Assembly (NCBI RefSeq): GCF_002838835.1 | Contig: NZ_NHPP01000002.1 | Location: 186,001-250,000, forward strand | DNA: 64,000 nucleotides | Direction: 5' to 3' | Source of the DNA: Siphonobacter sp. SORGH_AS_0500 | GTDB lineage: Bacteria > Bacteroidota > Bacteroidia > Cytophagales > Spirosomataceae | Shown: piece after piece, positions 36,217 to 45,397 of the stretch | How positions within the stretch are numbered: the stretch's first letter is position 1 | How the letters are laid out: every line of letters begins with the position of its first letter | Notes under the pieces: generated by a model | The model's input: only the letters and a program-made list of their open reading frames with translations | Told to the model about the DNA's origin: nothing | The model's database searches: none | Program-made: the position numbers and the translations under genes

Positions 36217-37779
36217 ATGAAAAAACTCCTTACCCTGTTGGCAATGAGTCCGCTGGCGTTTGCTCAGGCTCAGAATCCAACGAAATTTGCCGCATCTATT
36301 ACGGCAGCAGACCTCAAAAAACACCTGAGCTATCTGGCATCGGATGAGCTGGAAGGTCGCGGAACCGGAACGCGTGGTCAGCACAAAGCTGCTGAATACA
36401 TTGCCAATCATTTTAAGAGCTTAGGACTCAAAGGCATTGGCCCTAACGGTAGTTACCTCCAGCCCGTGGAATTAGTTGAATTAGGCTGGGGAGACGTATA
36501 CGTGAAGACGACCAGCGGAACAAAAGAACTCCTCAAGGATTTCTACGTGACGGGATCAAGTAACTTCTCAAAGGAAGAAACACTCGACATCGTTTTTGTT
36601 GGATACGGCATTGACGACGAGAAATACTCTGATCTTAAAGGTCTGGATTTAAAGGGTAAAGCCGTGTTGATGCTACCCGGCGAGCCCAAAAAAGAAGATG
36701 GGACTTACCTGATTTCGGGCACGTCTCAAGCTTCTTCCTGGTCAAAAAATCCCGAAGCTTCCCGCAAGAAAATGGCTTTGCTTCAGGAAAAAGGAGCTCG
36801 TTGCGTGGTCACCATCGCTCCCGGTTCGGATGAACAAACGGATAAATTATACGCTCGGATGCGGGCCTACTCGCCCCGAATGAACCGTCTGACATTCAAG
36901 GATGAAGAGCGTCCGGCTTCAACTTTATTAACCGTTCAGTTAAAACAGGGCTTAGCCAAAGAAATTTTAGGTCTGGATGATCAGCAACTGGCTGATTTAA
37001 TGGCGGGTAAGACGCAAGCAAGGGATCTCAACCATACCATTACCCTGAAAGCAGTTGAAAAACAGACGCCAATTGAGACTTCTAACGTGGTTGGTTTTCT
37101 GGAAGGAACGGACAAGAAAAACGAAGTACTGGTAGTAACGGCTCACTACGATCACATCGGTATTTCGGAAGATGGCAAAATCAATAATGGAGCGAATGAC
37201 GACGGTTCGGGTACGGTAAGCGTTATGGAACTGGCTGAAGCATTTTCAAAAGCAGCAAAGTCAGGAGCCCGTCCGCGTCGGAGCATTCTGTTCATGACCG
37301 TAACGGGTGAAGAAAAAGGCCTGCTAGGTTCAGAATATTACGTAAATCATCCACTGATTCCGCTCGAAAATACTATTGCCGATTTAAACATTGACATGGT
37401 GGGCCGGGTTGACAAGGCTCATGAAGGCAAGCCTGATTACATTTACGTGATTGGCTCGGATAAGCTTTCTTCGGAATTGCACGCCATTAACGAAGAGGCT
37501 AACAAAAAGTACATTAAAATGGATCTGGATTATACCTTCAACGATCCTAACGATGTAAACCGTTTTTATTACCGTTCCGATCACTACAACTTTGCGGCGA
37601 AGAAAATCCCCATCATTTTCTACTTCAATGGTGTTCACGATGATTACCACCGGCCAACGGATGACGTAGAAAAAATCGAATTCGATAAGGCTGAAAAAAC
37701 GGCTCGATTGGTATTCTATACCGCCTGGGATTTAGTCAACCGTGATAAACGCATTGTGGTAGACTCTAATAAGCCTTAA
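36217..37779 (+). CDS. Secreted M28 family aminopeptidase with PA domain
   Basis: A 520-residue zinc peptidase with signal MKKLLTLLAMSPLAFAQAQ. An N-terminal YLASDELEGRGTGTRGQ block is typical of Bacteroidota M28 members, a protease-associated (PA) insert follows, and all zinc ligands are visible: H in VVTAHYDHIG, D in GANDDGSG, E in VTGEEKGLLGSEYY, D in NIDMVGRV and H in DDYHRPTDD. Family enzymes remove N-terminal residues; periplasmic by signal. It ends at a terminator (37801-37836). The promoter is not clear; the preceding 600 bases are repeats. Confidence 0.95.
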   Translation: MKKLLTLLAMSPLAFAQAQNPTKFAASITAADLKKHLSYLASDELEGRGTGTRGQHKAAEYIANHFKSLGLKGIGPNGSYLQPVELVELGWGDVYVKTTSGTKELLKDFYVTGSSNFSKEETLDIVFVGYGIDDEKYSDLKGLDLKGKAVLMLPGEPKKEDGTYLISGTSQASSWSKNPEASRKKMALLQEKGARCVVTIAPGSDEQTDKLYARMRAYSPRMNRLTFKDEERPASTLLTVQLKQGLAKEILGLDDQQLADLMAGKTQARDLNHTITLKAVEKQTPIETSNVVGFLEGTDKKNEVLVVTAHYDHIGISEDGKINNGANDDGSGTVSVMELAEAFSKAAKSGARPRRSILFMTVTGEEKGLLGSEYYVNHPLIPLENTIADLNIDMVGRVDKAHEGKPDYIYVIGSDKLSSELHAINEEANKKYIKMDLDYTFNDPNDVNRFYYRSDHYNFAAKKIPIIFYFNGVHDDYHRPTDDVEKIEFDKAEKTARLVFYTAWDLVNRDKRIVVDSNKP

Positions 37780-37800
37780 TTCAGTAGTACCTGAAAAATG

Positions 37801-37836
37801 AATCCAGCCGTTTGTCTAACAAAGCGGCTGGATTTT
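37801..37836 (+). terminator. Terminator of the M28 peptidase gene
   Basis: AATCCAGCCG (37801-37810) pairs with CGGCTGGATT (37825-37834), followed by a T run, 22 bases after the stop. Confidence 0.9.
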
Positions 37837-37977
37837 TTGTAAACACTTGTAGGTTGGACTGGTAATGATTTTTGACGGAGCATGCCGTAAAAACAAAAGC
37901 TTCAAGAAAGGCTGAGTTGAAATTAAAAAATGATATTAACCAAGCAAAAAGATACCAAACAAGCGTAAGCCATTCGT

Positions 37978-39150
37978 ATGAATAAACAACTATTCAAAAC
38001 TTCTCAATTCATTAAATCCTTTTCTGAAAACGGACAATTAGGGGGTATTTTACTGCTGTTGGCGACGACGGTTTCGTTAGTAATCACTAATTCCAGTCAG
38101 GGAGAATCTTATCTGCACTTTTGGGAAACAACGATAGGAACGGGGTCTTTAGCTTTGTCGGTTGAAGCGTGGGTAAATGATGCCTTAATGGTCGTTTTTT
38201 TCTTTCTTGTGGGAATAGAAATCAAGCGGGAATTGCAGGTAGGGGAGCTTTCCAGTATGAAGCAAGCTCTATTACCCATCGTAGCGGCCCTTGGAGGATT
38301 AATCACGCCTGCTCTGATTTTTCTGGCGTTCAATCATGGAACGGCAGCAGCCAGCGGCTGGGCTATTCCCACCTCTACGGACATTGCTTTTTCACTGGCC
38401 GTGCTCTCGTTAGTAGGAAATCGGGTGCCGCTAGGGTTGAAGGTCTTTCTAACGGCTCTGGCCATTATTGACGACCTCGGAGCCATTCTGATTATTGCTT
38501 TTTTCTACACTGAACAATTGCAATGGGTCTATCTGGGCCTTGCTGCTGCTATTACTACGGTTTTGATTGTATTAAGTCGACTGAAAATCAGAACCTTATA
38601 TGCTCACTGGTTTTTGGGAATTATACTATGGTACTGCATTCTTCAGTCAGGAATCCACGCTACTCTGGCAGGTGTTATTCTGGCTTTTACCATTCCGCTG
38701 GAGGCTATTTCGGGGCTGGAACATCGTTTGAACAAACCCGTTAACTACTTATTACTGCCCCTTTTTGCTCTGGCTAATACCACGATCCATTTATCAGCCG
38801 AAGCTTTTCAATCCTTGCTGGAACCGATGGAATTAGGCATTTTTCTGGGTTTATTACTGGGAAAGCCGCTGGGTATCAGTCTGGCATCTTTTCTATTAAT
38901 TCAGTCGAAAGCGGCTGCTTTGCCCTTGCATACCAACTGGAAACAAATGGCAGGAGCGGGAGTAGTCGCAGGTATTGGGTTCACGATGTCCATCTTTTTG
39001 ACTAACCTTTCCTTCAGCAATCCTGAATTTTTAAACGGAGCCAAATTATCCATTATTCTGACCTCATTTACAGCAGGACTACTTGGGTTTATACTATTGA
39101 GATGGGCAACGAAACCAATGGCTTATGAGGGATCTTTCCGCAAAAAGTAA
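37978..39150 (+). CDS. nhaA: Na+/H+ antiporter NhaA
   Basis: A 390-residue antiporter with about 12 membrane helices that exports sodium in exchange for protons at the inner membrane. The ion-binding aspartates are D165 and D166 in LTALAIIDDLGA, and D135 in PTSTDIAFSLAVL matches E. coli D133. FFFLVGIEIKREL (residues 74-86) and GAGVVAGIGFTMSIFLTNLSF are further NhaA signatures. Length is standard. Monocistronic, preceded by the M28 terminator. Its 3' end overlaps the convergent GNAT gene by 28 bases. Confidence 0.96.
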   Translation: MNKQLFKTSQFIKSFSENGQLGGILLLLATTVSLVITNSSQGESYLHFWETTIGTGSLALSVEAWVNDALMVVFFFLVGIEIKRELQVGELSSMKQALLPIVAALGGLITPALIFLAFNHGTAAASGWAIPTSTDIAFSLAVLSLVGNRVPLGLKVFLTALAIIDDLGAILIIAFFYTEQLQWVYLGLAAAITTVLIVLSRLKIRTLYAHWFLGIILWYCILQSGIHATLAGVILAFTIPLEAISGLEHRLNKPVNYLLLPLFALANTTIHLSAEAFQSLLEPMELGIFLGLLLGKPLGISLASFLLIQSKAAALPLHTNWKQMAGAGVVAGIGFTMSIFLTNLSFSNPEFLNGAKLSIILTSFTAGLLGFILLRWATKPMAYEGSFRKK

Positions 39151-39700
39151 ATGGTTAACTCCCGACTGGGCTGATATTCATGGTAGATTTCGAAGCCTTT
39201 GTGTTGATAAAGGCTTACGTTTTGAAGGGTACTGGTTTCCAGCAAAACCGGGATTTCTTCCTTCTGGGCTTCCAGTAATAGGGGGTCAAGTAATGAACTA
39301 GCAAAGCCTTTTCCCTGAAATTGAGGATGAACGCCCAGCATCCACAGGTAGAGGTAAGGGTATTGGGAGCGTTGCTTCTCGACGTAAGCTTCCGTTTTCA
39401 AAATGCGGGGAATGGGTGCTAGCCCTAGCTGACTCACTAATTGAAGACTCAAAAGCGAATCCCGCAAAAAATCCCCTTTCGCTGGGTATCGTTTCCAGAT
39501 GCTACGCCTTCCTGCTGGGGGGTAGAAAAGACTTTTCCGTGCCGAATGCCATAATCAAAAGTGTAAGCAACGAGCGGCTGAATCCGTTTGGAAGCCTGCG
39601 TTTTTCCGGTTGCCAGCCAGTTTAAATGATTATTGGTATAGAAAGCCTGATTTAAGGTTTCAAGGATTTCTCTTCGGTTTTGGGGGGTAGCCAGTAACAT
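39123..39700 (-). CDS. GNAT family N-acetyltransferase, interrupted by an apparent 1-nt deletion
   Basis: The first frame from ATG 39700 reads MLLATPQNRREILETLNQAF and on to FSTPQQEGVASGND before drifting to a stop at 39449. Adding one A near 39505 gives VAIWKRYPAKGDFLRDSLLS and joins the second frame, which has LYLWMLGVHPQFQGKGFASS (acetyl-CoA motif A, Q/G-x-G-x-G/A) and VLLETSTLQNVSLYQHKGFE. The joined protein is about 192 residues, the size of yhhY/acyl-CoA type GNATs with an N-terminal LNWLATGK segment. Cytoplasmic; acceptor unknown. The 28-base tail overlap with nhaA is convergent. The broken site is AA reduced to A, consistent with an assembly error, although a real pseudogene is possible because GNATs are dispensable. 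Confidence 0.8.
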
Positions 39701-39777
39701 GAGGTTTCCAGTTGTAAGTCCAAAAATAAAAGTATTTCTACCTAATTTGACTTAAAATCCTGAAAACAATACTTAAC

Positions 39778-39807
39778 AAAAGATGCCAGCTAAGCTAGCT
39801 GGCATCT
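39778..39807 (-). terminator. Terminator of the SusCD-GH144-GH3 operon
   Basis: AGATGCCAGCT (39781-39791) pairs with AGCTGGCATCT (39797-39807); read leftward the stem is followed by TTTTG. It marks the operon end 38 bases after the GH3 stop. Confidence 0.85.
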
Positions 39808-39844
39808 AGGCAATCAGGCACATCTATGATGAACTATATACACA

Positions 39845-42118
39845 CTATTTATTCCAGGTGATTTTCGCCGTTTTCACTTCGCTGGAGTTCGTTCCAATGT
39901 GAACGTGAAATTCACCGGCTTCCCAATCGTACTTCAAATCGCTGTTATAGAATTTGAGCTGTTCGGGAGTAATGTCAAATGTTACGTCTTTGCTTTCGCC
40001 GGGTTTTAAACTGATTTTCTGAAAACCTTTCAAATCCTTAACTGCCCGGGTCACACTCGCAACAGGATCGCTGAGGTAAAGCTGAACGACTTCTTCTCCG
40101 GCATATTTTCCTGTATTAGCGACGGTTACGGTAGCCTTCAGCGTTTCGTTTCCTTTCAAGGTTGATTTACTCAGCTTGACATCGCTGTAACTGAAAGTTG
40201 TATAACTCAAACCGTAACCGAAAGGAAAGAGTGGATCATTGGAAACGTCCAGGTAACGCGACTTGAACTTGTCCAGTAACACGCCTTCGTAGGGACGACC
40301 CGTGTTTTTATGGTTGTAATAAATCGGAATCTGACCGACGTTGCGGGGGAAAGTGGCCGTGAGTTTTCCCGAAGGGTTATAGTTGCCAAACAGCACGTCC
40401 GCCACGGCATTACCCGATTCCGTTCCACCAAACCAGGCTTCCAGCATGGCATCCGCGTTTTCGTTTTCCCAGGTTAAGGTCAAGGGACGACCACTCATTA
40501 ACACCACCACCAGAGGCTTGCCCGTCTTTTTCAAAGCTTTCAGTAAGTCTTTCTGATTATCGGGAATACCGATGTCCGAACGGCTGGAGGCCTCGCCTGA
40601 CATTTCCTGGGCTTCCCCAACAACCGCTACAATAATATCCGACTTCTGAGCCGCCTGAACCGCTTCTTCAATCATGGCTTCAGGGGAACGGGGATCTACG
40701 TCTACCAAACCATTCTGAGCGTTCAACCGCTTAATCAATAGCGTATCCGTTGTGAAATTGGCTCCCTTGGCGTAGTTAATCTTTACCTTTTCGCCCGCTA
40801 CATTCGTAATACCTTCGGCTACGGTAACGGCTTTTTTCCAGTCGCCCGCGATGTTCCAGGTACCGAGCATATTCTTACGATCATTCGCTAAAGGTCCAAC
40901 CAGAGCAATGGAGCCCGACTTTTTCAGCGGTAAGGTCTGATGGGCGTTTTTCAATAATACCTGACTCCGAACGGCCAGTTCGCGGGCAAAGGCCCGGTTT
41001 TCAGCCGTGAAAATATCTTTGGCCGGACGTTTTTCGTCGAGGTAACGATAGGGATCATCAAACAAACCCAACTTGTACTTGGCTTCCAGAATCCGGCGGC
41101 AGGCGAGGTCAATTTCCTTCTGAGTAACCTTCCCTTCTTTCAGGGATTTTTTCAGCGTGGTTAAATACCCTTCACCCACCATGTCCATATCCGTTCCGGC
41201 ATTCAGAGCTTTCGCAGATACCTGTTGCAAATCACCCAAACCGTGAGCCGTCATTTCATTAATAGCCGTGTAATCGGTTACCACCAGCCCTTTGAAGCCC
41301 CACTGCTTGCGAAGTAAATCCGTCATTAGCCATTTGTTAGCCGTAGCAGGAATGGCATCAATTTCGTTAAATGAAGTCATTACGCTCGCCACGCCCGCAT
41401 CAACAGCGGCTTTGTAAGGCGGCAGGTAATACTCAAACATCTTGATCCGGCTCATGTCGGTAGTGTTATAATCACGTCCGGCTTCGACTGCTCCGTACAG
41501 AGCAAAGTGTTTGACGCAGGCTAATACCGTGTTGGTACTTTTCCAGTCTTTACCCTGATACCCCCGCACCATCGCTTTGGCAATCAGTGAACCGAGGTAG
41601 TGATCTTCCCCGGAGCTTTCTGAAATACGGCCCCAGCGGGGATCGCGGGCGATGTCAACCATTGGTGAAAAGACCCAGTTCAGACCGTCAGCCGTAGCTT
41701 CGGTAGCGGCAATTCGGGCACTTTTTTCAATGCGTTCCAAATCCCAGCTCGTTGAAATAGCCAGGGGAATGGGGAAGCTGGTTTTATGTCCATGAATAAC
41801 ATCCAGGCCAAAAAGCAGTGGGATATGCAGGCGGGAGTTCTTAACAGCGAGTTCCTGCGGCTTACGAACCAGAGCTGGATCATAAATCCCAAACAGGCCA
41901 CCTACTTTACCAGATTTAATATTTTCTTCCACGTTCTGAGAAACCGTAGCTCCCGTCGCGGTGAAACCTCCGGGCGTAACCAGATTCAACTGACCGATTT
42001 TTTCGTCGATCGTCATCTGGCCCATGAGTTTGTTAATGAAAGCGTCCATTTTGGCATCCTGAGCCTGCACTTGCAGACTGAACAGTCCTGCCAGTATCAA
42101 AAGGGAAGTTTTTTTCAT
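39845..42118 (-). CDS. bglX: Periplasmic beta-glucosidase, GH3 (BglX type)
   Basis: A 757-residue GH3 enzyme with signal MKKTSLLILAGLFSLQVQAQ. The (beta/alpha)8 domain has KHFALYGAVEAGRDYNTTDM and the catalytic nucleophile D282 in GLVVTDYTAINE. The alpha/beta sandwich domain has VGEAQEMSGEASSRSDI, providing the acid/base, and the C-terminal fibronectin-III-like domain ends the protein (LYLSDPVASVTRAVKDLKGF). Last gene of the PUL. Because the preceding gene encodes a GH144-type endo-glucanase, and GH3 sophorose-active enzymes sit next to GH144 in Bacteroidota (the pairing known from Bacteroides thetaiotaomicron BT_3567), the likely substrate is beta-1,2-gluco-oligosaccharides, although generic beta-glucosidase activity is equally compatible with the sequence. 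Confidence 0.94.
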   Translation of the reverse strand: MKKTSLLILAGLFSLQVQAQDAKMDAFINKLMGQMTIDEKIGQLNLVTPGGFTATGATVSQNVEENIKSGKVGGLFGIYDPALVRKPQELAVKNSRLHIPLLFGLDVIHGHKTSFPIPLAISTSWDLERIEKSARIAATEATADGLNWVFSPMVDIARDPRWGRISESSGEDHYLGSLIAKAMVRGYQGKDWKSTNTVLACVKHFALYGAVEAGRDYNTTDMSRIKMFEYYLPPYKAAVDAGVASVMTSFNEIDAIPATANKWLMTDLLRKQWGFKGLVVTDYTAINEMTAHGLGDLQQVSAKALNAGTDMDMVGEGYLTTLKKSLKEGKVTQKEIDLACRRILEAKYKLGLFDDPYRYLDEKRPAKDIFTAENRAFARELAVRSQVLLKNAHQTLPLKKSGSIALVGPLANDRKNMLGTWNIAGDWKKAVTVAEGITNVAGEKVKINYAKGANFTTDTLLIKRLNAQNGLVDVDPRSPEAMIEEAVQAAQKSDIIVAVVGEAQEMSGEASSRSDIGIPDNQKDLLKALKKTGKPLVVVLMSGRPLTLTWENENADAMLEAWFGGTESGNAVADVLFGNYNPSGKLTATFPRNVGQIPIYYNHKNTGRPYEGVLLDKFKSRYLDVSNDPLFPFGYGLSYTTFSYSDVKLSKSTLKGNETLKATVTVANTGKYAGEEVVQLYLSDPVASVTRAVKDLKGFQKISLKPGESKDVTFDITPEQLKFYNSDLKYDWEAGEFHVHIGTNSSEVKTAKITWNK

Positions 42119-42135
42119 AGGTATTATTGTTAAAA

Positions 42136-42165
42136 CCGGGTAACTGATATTAACCAGTTACCCGG
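42136..42165 (-). promoter_or_regulatory. Intra-operon hairpin before the GH3 gene
   Basis: CCGGGTAACTG (42136-42146) pairs perfectly with CAGTTACCCGG (42155-42165), between GH144 and GH3. Read leftward it is followed by TTTTAA, so it may be a leaky terminator reducing GH3 expression. Confidence 0.6.
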
Positions 42166-42177
42166 TCCTTGCCATAC

Positions 42178-43776
42178 TTATCGCAGAAGCAGCGTAAGCG
42201 TTTTCTTTACGGAACCCTGCGTAAGTGTGGCGGTGTATTTGCCAAAGGGGGCATCAAATGAATGCGTATGCGTACCGGGGGTTAAAACCTTATTATCCAG
42301 TAATTTAATAACGGTTCCCGAAGCATTCTTCAATTCTAGGCTTACTGGTTCGGCCCCCTGAACGGCAAAATCCAGAGGAAATAATCCTGAATCGGTGTGC
42401 TTTAATAAGCTCCATTCGCCCGTTTTAGGGTGGGGCTGATAGGCGTAAAATCCAGTAGGGTAGGAGGGCTTTTCAATACCCATCTTCTGCAAGCCCTGTT
42501 TGATCTCCTGAATACGTTCGCCTACTTTCCAGATCAGTCCTGTTCGGTAGTTTTCCATCATGACCACAATCGGTCCCTGATCAATGGCGAGGTATTGGTT
42601 AGAAAACCAGTTCTTAGAAGCATTAAATGCATCATAAAACCCGTATTCCCCGAAGAGACGATTCCCTTGTTTCAAATAGAAATACCGCAGAGCCTGCCAG
42701 GACTCATAAGGCGAGTAGGGGAAAGCGGAAAGAGCGGCGGTCGGCGTAATGGTACCGTTATCGTTCGTGGGTGAGTGAGCGTCGTAGAAGTTATAATCGT
42801 CACTCGCAGTCAGTCCCCAGTTTTCTTCGGAATAACCGTAAGCTTTTGGAGCTTTCTCGGCACAGTACGCCCAGTTCATCAGGGTATGAGCCTGATTCAT
42901 TTGCCAGTAATTGGTATGCTTGTCCTCCATTTGGCGAGGGTCCATACTTAAGTACGAATAATGGGTAAAGAACAAAGGCCCGCCGTAGGGAAAACCAATC
43001 TTCAACTTGTAGCCCATGTACTCATTACCATTGGTAAAATGGTTGGACTGCTTCCAGGTGTTCTCGTATACTTCTGGCTTAATAGGGTGCGTAGGTGAAC
43101 CCAGGGCCAGCACGTAGGTAACTAAACACTCATTATAACCTTCGATGGGCATATTCATTTCCCATCCGTATTGCTTGGACCAGTGCCAGCGTAGTTTGCC
43201 ATCATGCACGTACCAGTCCCATTCTACGCCTTCGTATAATTGGGTAATCTGATTGCGAAGTTTTTTCTCGGCTGCATTCGTACTATTGAAGTACTCGCGA
43301 GCTACTAACAAACCGTTCGTGAGAAAAGCCGTTTCAACGAGATCACCGCCGTTATCTTTTTGTCCGAAGGGCACTACCTTGCCCGTATTGCCGTCCAGCC
43401 AGTGGGACCAGGCTCCGTGAAAACGGTCGGATTTTTCCAAAAAGTCAGCGATTTTCTGAACCCGGGCTACCGCCTGTTCGCGAGTAATCCACTGGCGTTC
43501 GGCGGCTACGACGATGCCCATAATTCCAAAGCCAGTCCCGCCAGTAGTAACAATGTTAGGCGTTGCAGTACGTTCGGGAGCCATGCCGGAAATCGGATGA
43601 GCGAAATCCCAGAAATACTTAAATGTAGCTTTCTGAACTACATTCATGTATTCATTTTTTTCAGTGGGAGGAGTTGTTGATGAAGTGTTTGAAGTGGCAG
43701 GAATCGACTTCGTACAAGAAACGGTAGACAAAGCCAATGCCAGAACTCCCCAGGAAAGAGTTTTCAGTAGCGTCAT
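42178..43776 (-). CDS. Lipoprotein glucoamylase-like hydrolase, GH144 endo-beta-1,2-glucanase type
   Basis: A 532-residue lipoprotein (lipobox TVSC, Cys21) of the glucoamylase-like family (PF10091) that includes GH144. Blocks: QKATFKYFWDFAHPISGMAPER, TGGTGFGIMGIVVAAER, AWSHWLDGNTGKVVPFGQKD, NGGDLVETAFL, RWHWSKQYGWEMNMPIEGYNE, PLFFTHYSYLSMDPR, NWGLTASDDYNFYDAHSP and YLAIDQGPIVVMMENYRTGL. GGDLVETAFL and YLAIDQGPIV are the shared hallmarks. GH144 members cut beta-1,2-glucan to sophoro-oligosaccharides; other PF10091 members are uncharacterised, so specificity is inference from its GH3 neighbour. Probably surface or periplasmic. A C-terminal Ig-like extension (about residues 440-532) is present. 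Confidence 0.88.
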   Translation of the reverse strand: MTLLKTLSWGVLALALSTVSCTKSIPATSNTSSTTPPTEKNEYMNVVQKATFKYFWDFAHPISGMAPERTATPNIVTTGGTGFGIMGIVVAAERQWITREQAVARVQKIADFLEKSDRFHGAWSHWLDGNTGKVVPFGQKDNGGDLVETAFLTNGLLVAREYFNSTNAAEKKLRNQITQLYEGVEWDWYVHDGKLRWHWSKQYGWEMNMPIEGYNECLVTYVLALGSPTHPIKPEVYENTWKQSNHFTNGNEYMGYKLKIGFPYGGPLFFTHYSYLSMDPRQMEDKHTNYWQMNQAHTLMNWAYCAEKAPKAYGYSEENWGLTASDDYNFYDAHSPTNDNGTITPTAALSAFPYSPYESWQALRYFYLKQGNRLFGEYGFYDAFNASKNWFSNQYLAIDQGPIVVMMENYRTGLIWKVGERIQEIKQGLQKMGIEKPSYPTGFYAYQPHPKTGEWSLLKHTDSGLFPLDFAVQGAEPVSLELKNASGTVIKLLDNKVLTPGTHTHSFDAPFGKYTATLTQGSVKKTLTLLLR

Positions 43777-43813
43777 AAAGCAGGAATGATTGGGCGGAGA
43801 TGAGAAGAATAAA

Positions 43814-43850
43814 GACCGTAATCCAGTAAATGGATTACTGAATTACGGTC
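43814..43850 (-). promoter_or_regulatory. Intra-operon hairpin before the GH144 gene
   Basis: GACCGTAAT (43814-43822) pairs with ATTACGGTC (43842-43850), with an inner CAGTAA/TTACTG extension, in the SusD-GH144 gap. No U run, so RNA processing or stability is more likely than termination. Confidence 0.5.
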
Positions 43851-43864
43851 CAGTCCAATAGCGA

Positions 43865-45328
43865 TTAATAGCCAGGATTTTGAGTTAAAGCCTTACCACT
43901 CAAATCGATTTGCGTTTGAGGAATGGGAAACAAATCGTGTTTGCCATCTACGTAAGGAAGGCCCAAAGCCCGGAGAACCGTACCCGCACGACCCTGACGG
44001 CGTAAATCAAACATACGGTCATGTTCAAAAGCTAATTCTACACGACGCTCGTTCCAGATTTTCATGCGTAAGTCGGTTTGAGTGGTCGTCGTTAAAGCCG
44101 CCAGACCTGCCCGAACGCGTACTTTGTTCAATGAAATCAAAGCATTAGCTGGCTGACCCAGCTCATTAGCCGCTTCGGCATTCATTAATAACACTTCTGC
44201 AAAACGCAGGATACGCATGTTTTTATTTGTCTCTGAATCATTACCGTTATACGTTTCAGCCACGCGGCTTACGTAAGCTTTCTGGTTGTAAGCCCGGTTA
44301 GGTGCCGAGGCTAACACTTTCTGACCATCCCAAAGCGTCTCCCCAGGGTACATAAAGGTAGCGTCTTTTCGCTTGTCACCAGCCTCGTACGCTTTCTCTA
44401 AATCAGCCGATGGCGTATTAAAACCCCAGCCCCATTGACCACGTACGCTCTGACAGGTAGAGTAGTTATTGATACCTTTGTTAGGCGTAGTTCCCTGAGC
44501 CTGAACTTCAAAGATAGACTCAGCATTGTTTTCGCCTACTTCACGCCAGATCGTTGAATAATCTTCTACCAGCGAGTACTTACCACCCGCTATGATCGTA
44601 TTCGTCAGCTCCAGTACTTTGTCCCATTTCTTCTGATACATGGAAACTTTAGCCAGCAGAGCCTGGGCAGCACCTTTCGTGACACGACCTACAGGCGTGT
44701 TCCCTTTTTCAGGAAGGTTATTGATAGCAGTAGTCAAATCGGCTTCAATCAACGCATAAATTTGCGTTGCCGCTACCCGGGTACGGCCTGCTTTCAGATC
44801 ATCCTCATTGGTAGGATCGGGAACCTTGGTGATCAGAGGAACGCCACCAAACGTGCGAACCAGATTGAAGTAAAAATACGCCCGTAAAAAGCTCGATTCA
44901 CCAATCAGACGGTTTTTCGTAGCCTCTTCAATGGTCAGGTTAGGCAGGTAGGTAAGGGCCTGATTAGCTCGGGCAATACCCTGATAGTTTCCTTGCCAGA
45001 TGTCATTGAACGAACCACTCGTTGCCGAGAAGGTGAAACCATCCAGTTCGTTCTTATCGGAACCCGTATCTCCGGGATCGCTGCCTTTATCGGCATCATC
45101 CGAAGCAATGCTGGTGATCCCAATCCACGAGAAAGAGTGGATATTCCAGTCCAGCATTTTGTTATAAATCGCCGTTACAATCCCTTCTGAAGCCTCTGGG
45201 TCAATAGAAAGGTAATCGGGAGTAAGTTCGCCCTGAGGCTTTACTTCCAGGAAATCCTTACAAGCCGTTCCGCTCAGGGTAAGTCCCGCGAAAAGTCCAG
45301 CTCTTAAAATATATTTATTGATTTTCAT
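43865..45328 (-). CDS. SusD/RagB family glycan-binding outer-membrane lipoprotein
   Basis: A 487-residue SusD homologue. Lipobox SGTAC (Cys23) anchors it to the outer membrane. TPR-like helices include GIARANQALTYLPNL and the RagB/SusD core block LIGESSFLRAYFYFNLVRTFGGVPLI. The C-terminal MRILRFAEVLLMNAEAANELG and IWNERRVELAFEHDRMFDLRRQG are conserved throughout the family. It would form the lid of the SusC barrel and bind the oligosaccharide. Separated from susC by 69 bases in the same direction. Confidence 0.96.
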   Translation of the reverse strand: MKINKYILRAGLFAGLTLSGTACKDFLEVKPQGELTPDYLSIDPEASEGIVTAIYNKMLDWNIHSFSWIGITSIASDDADKGSDPGDTGSDKNELDGFTFSATSGSFNDIWQGNYQGIARANQALTYLPNLTIEEATKNRLIGESSFLRAYFYFNLVRTFGGVPLITKVPDPTNEDDLKAGRTRVAATQIYALIEADLTTAINNLPEKGNTPVGRVTKGAAQALLAKVSMYQKKWDKVLELTNTIIAGGKYSLVEDYSTIWREVGENNAESIFEVQAQGTTPNKGINNYSTCQSVRGQWGWGFNTPSADLEKAYEAGDKRKDATFMYPGETLWDGQKVLASAPNRAYNQKAYVSRVAETYNGNDSETNKNMRILRFAEVLLMNAEAANELGQPANALISLNKVRVRAGLAALTTTTQTDLRMKIWNERRVELAFEHDRMFDLRRQGRAGTVLRALGLPYVDGKHDLFPIPQTQIDLSGKALTQNPGY

Positions 45329-45397
45329 TGTATCGTATCTTTTGTGTCTTCAGGACTATACCGGGATGAATGAAGCCTAGTCCTTCGAGGTCGTACC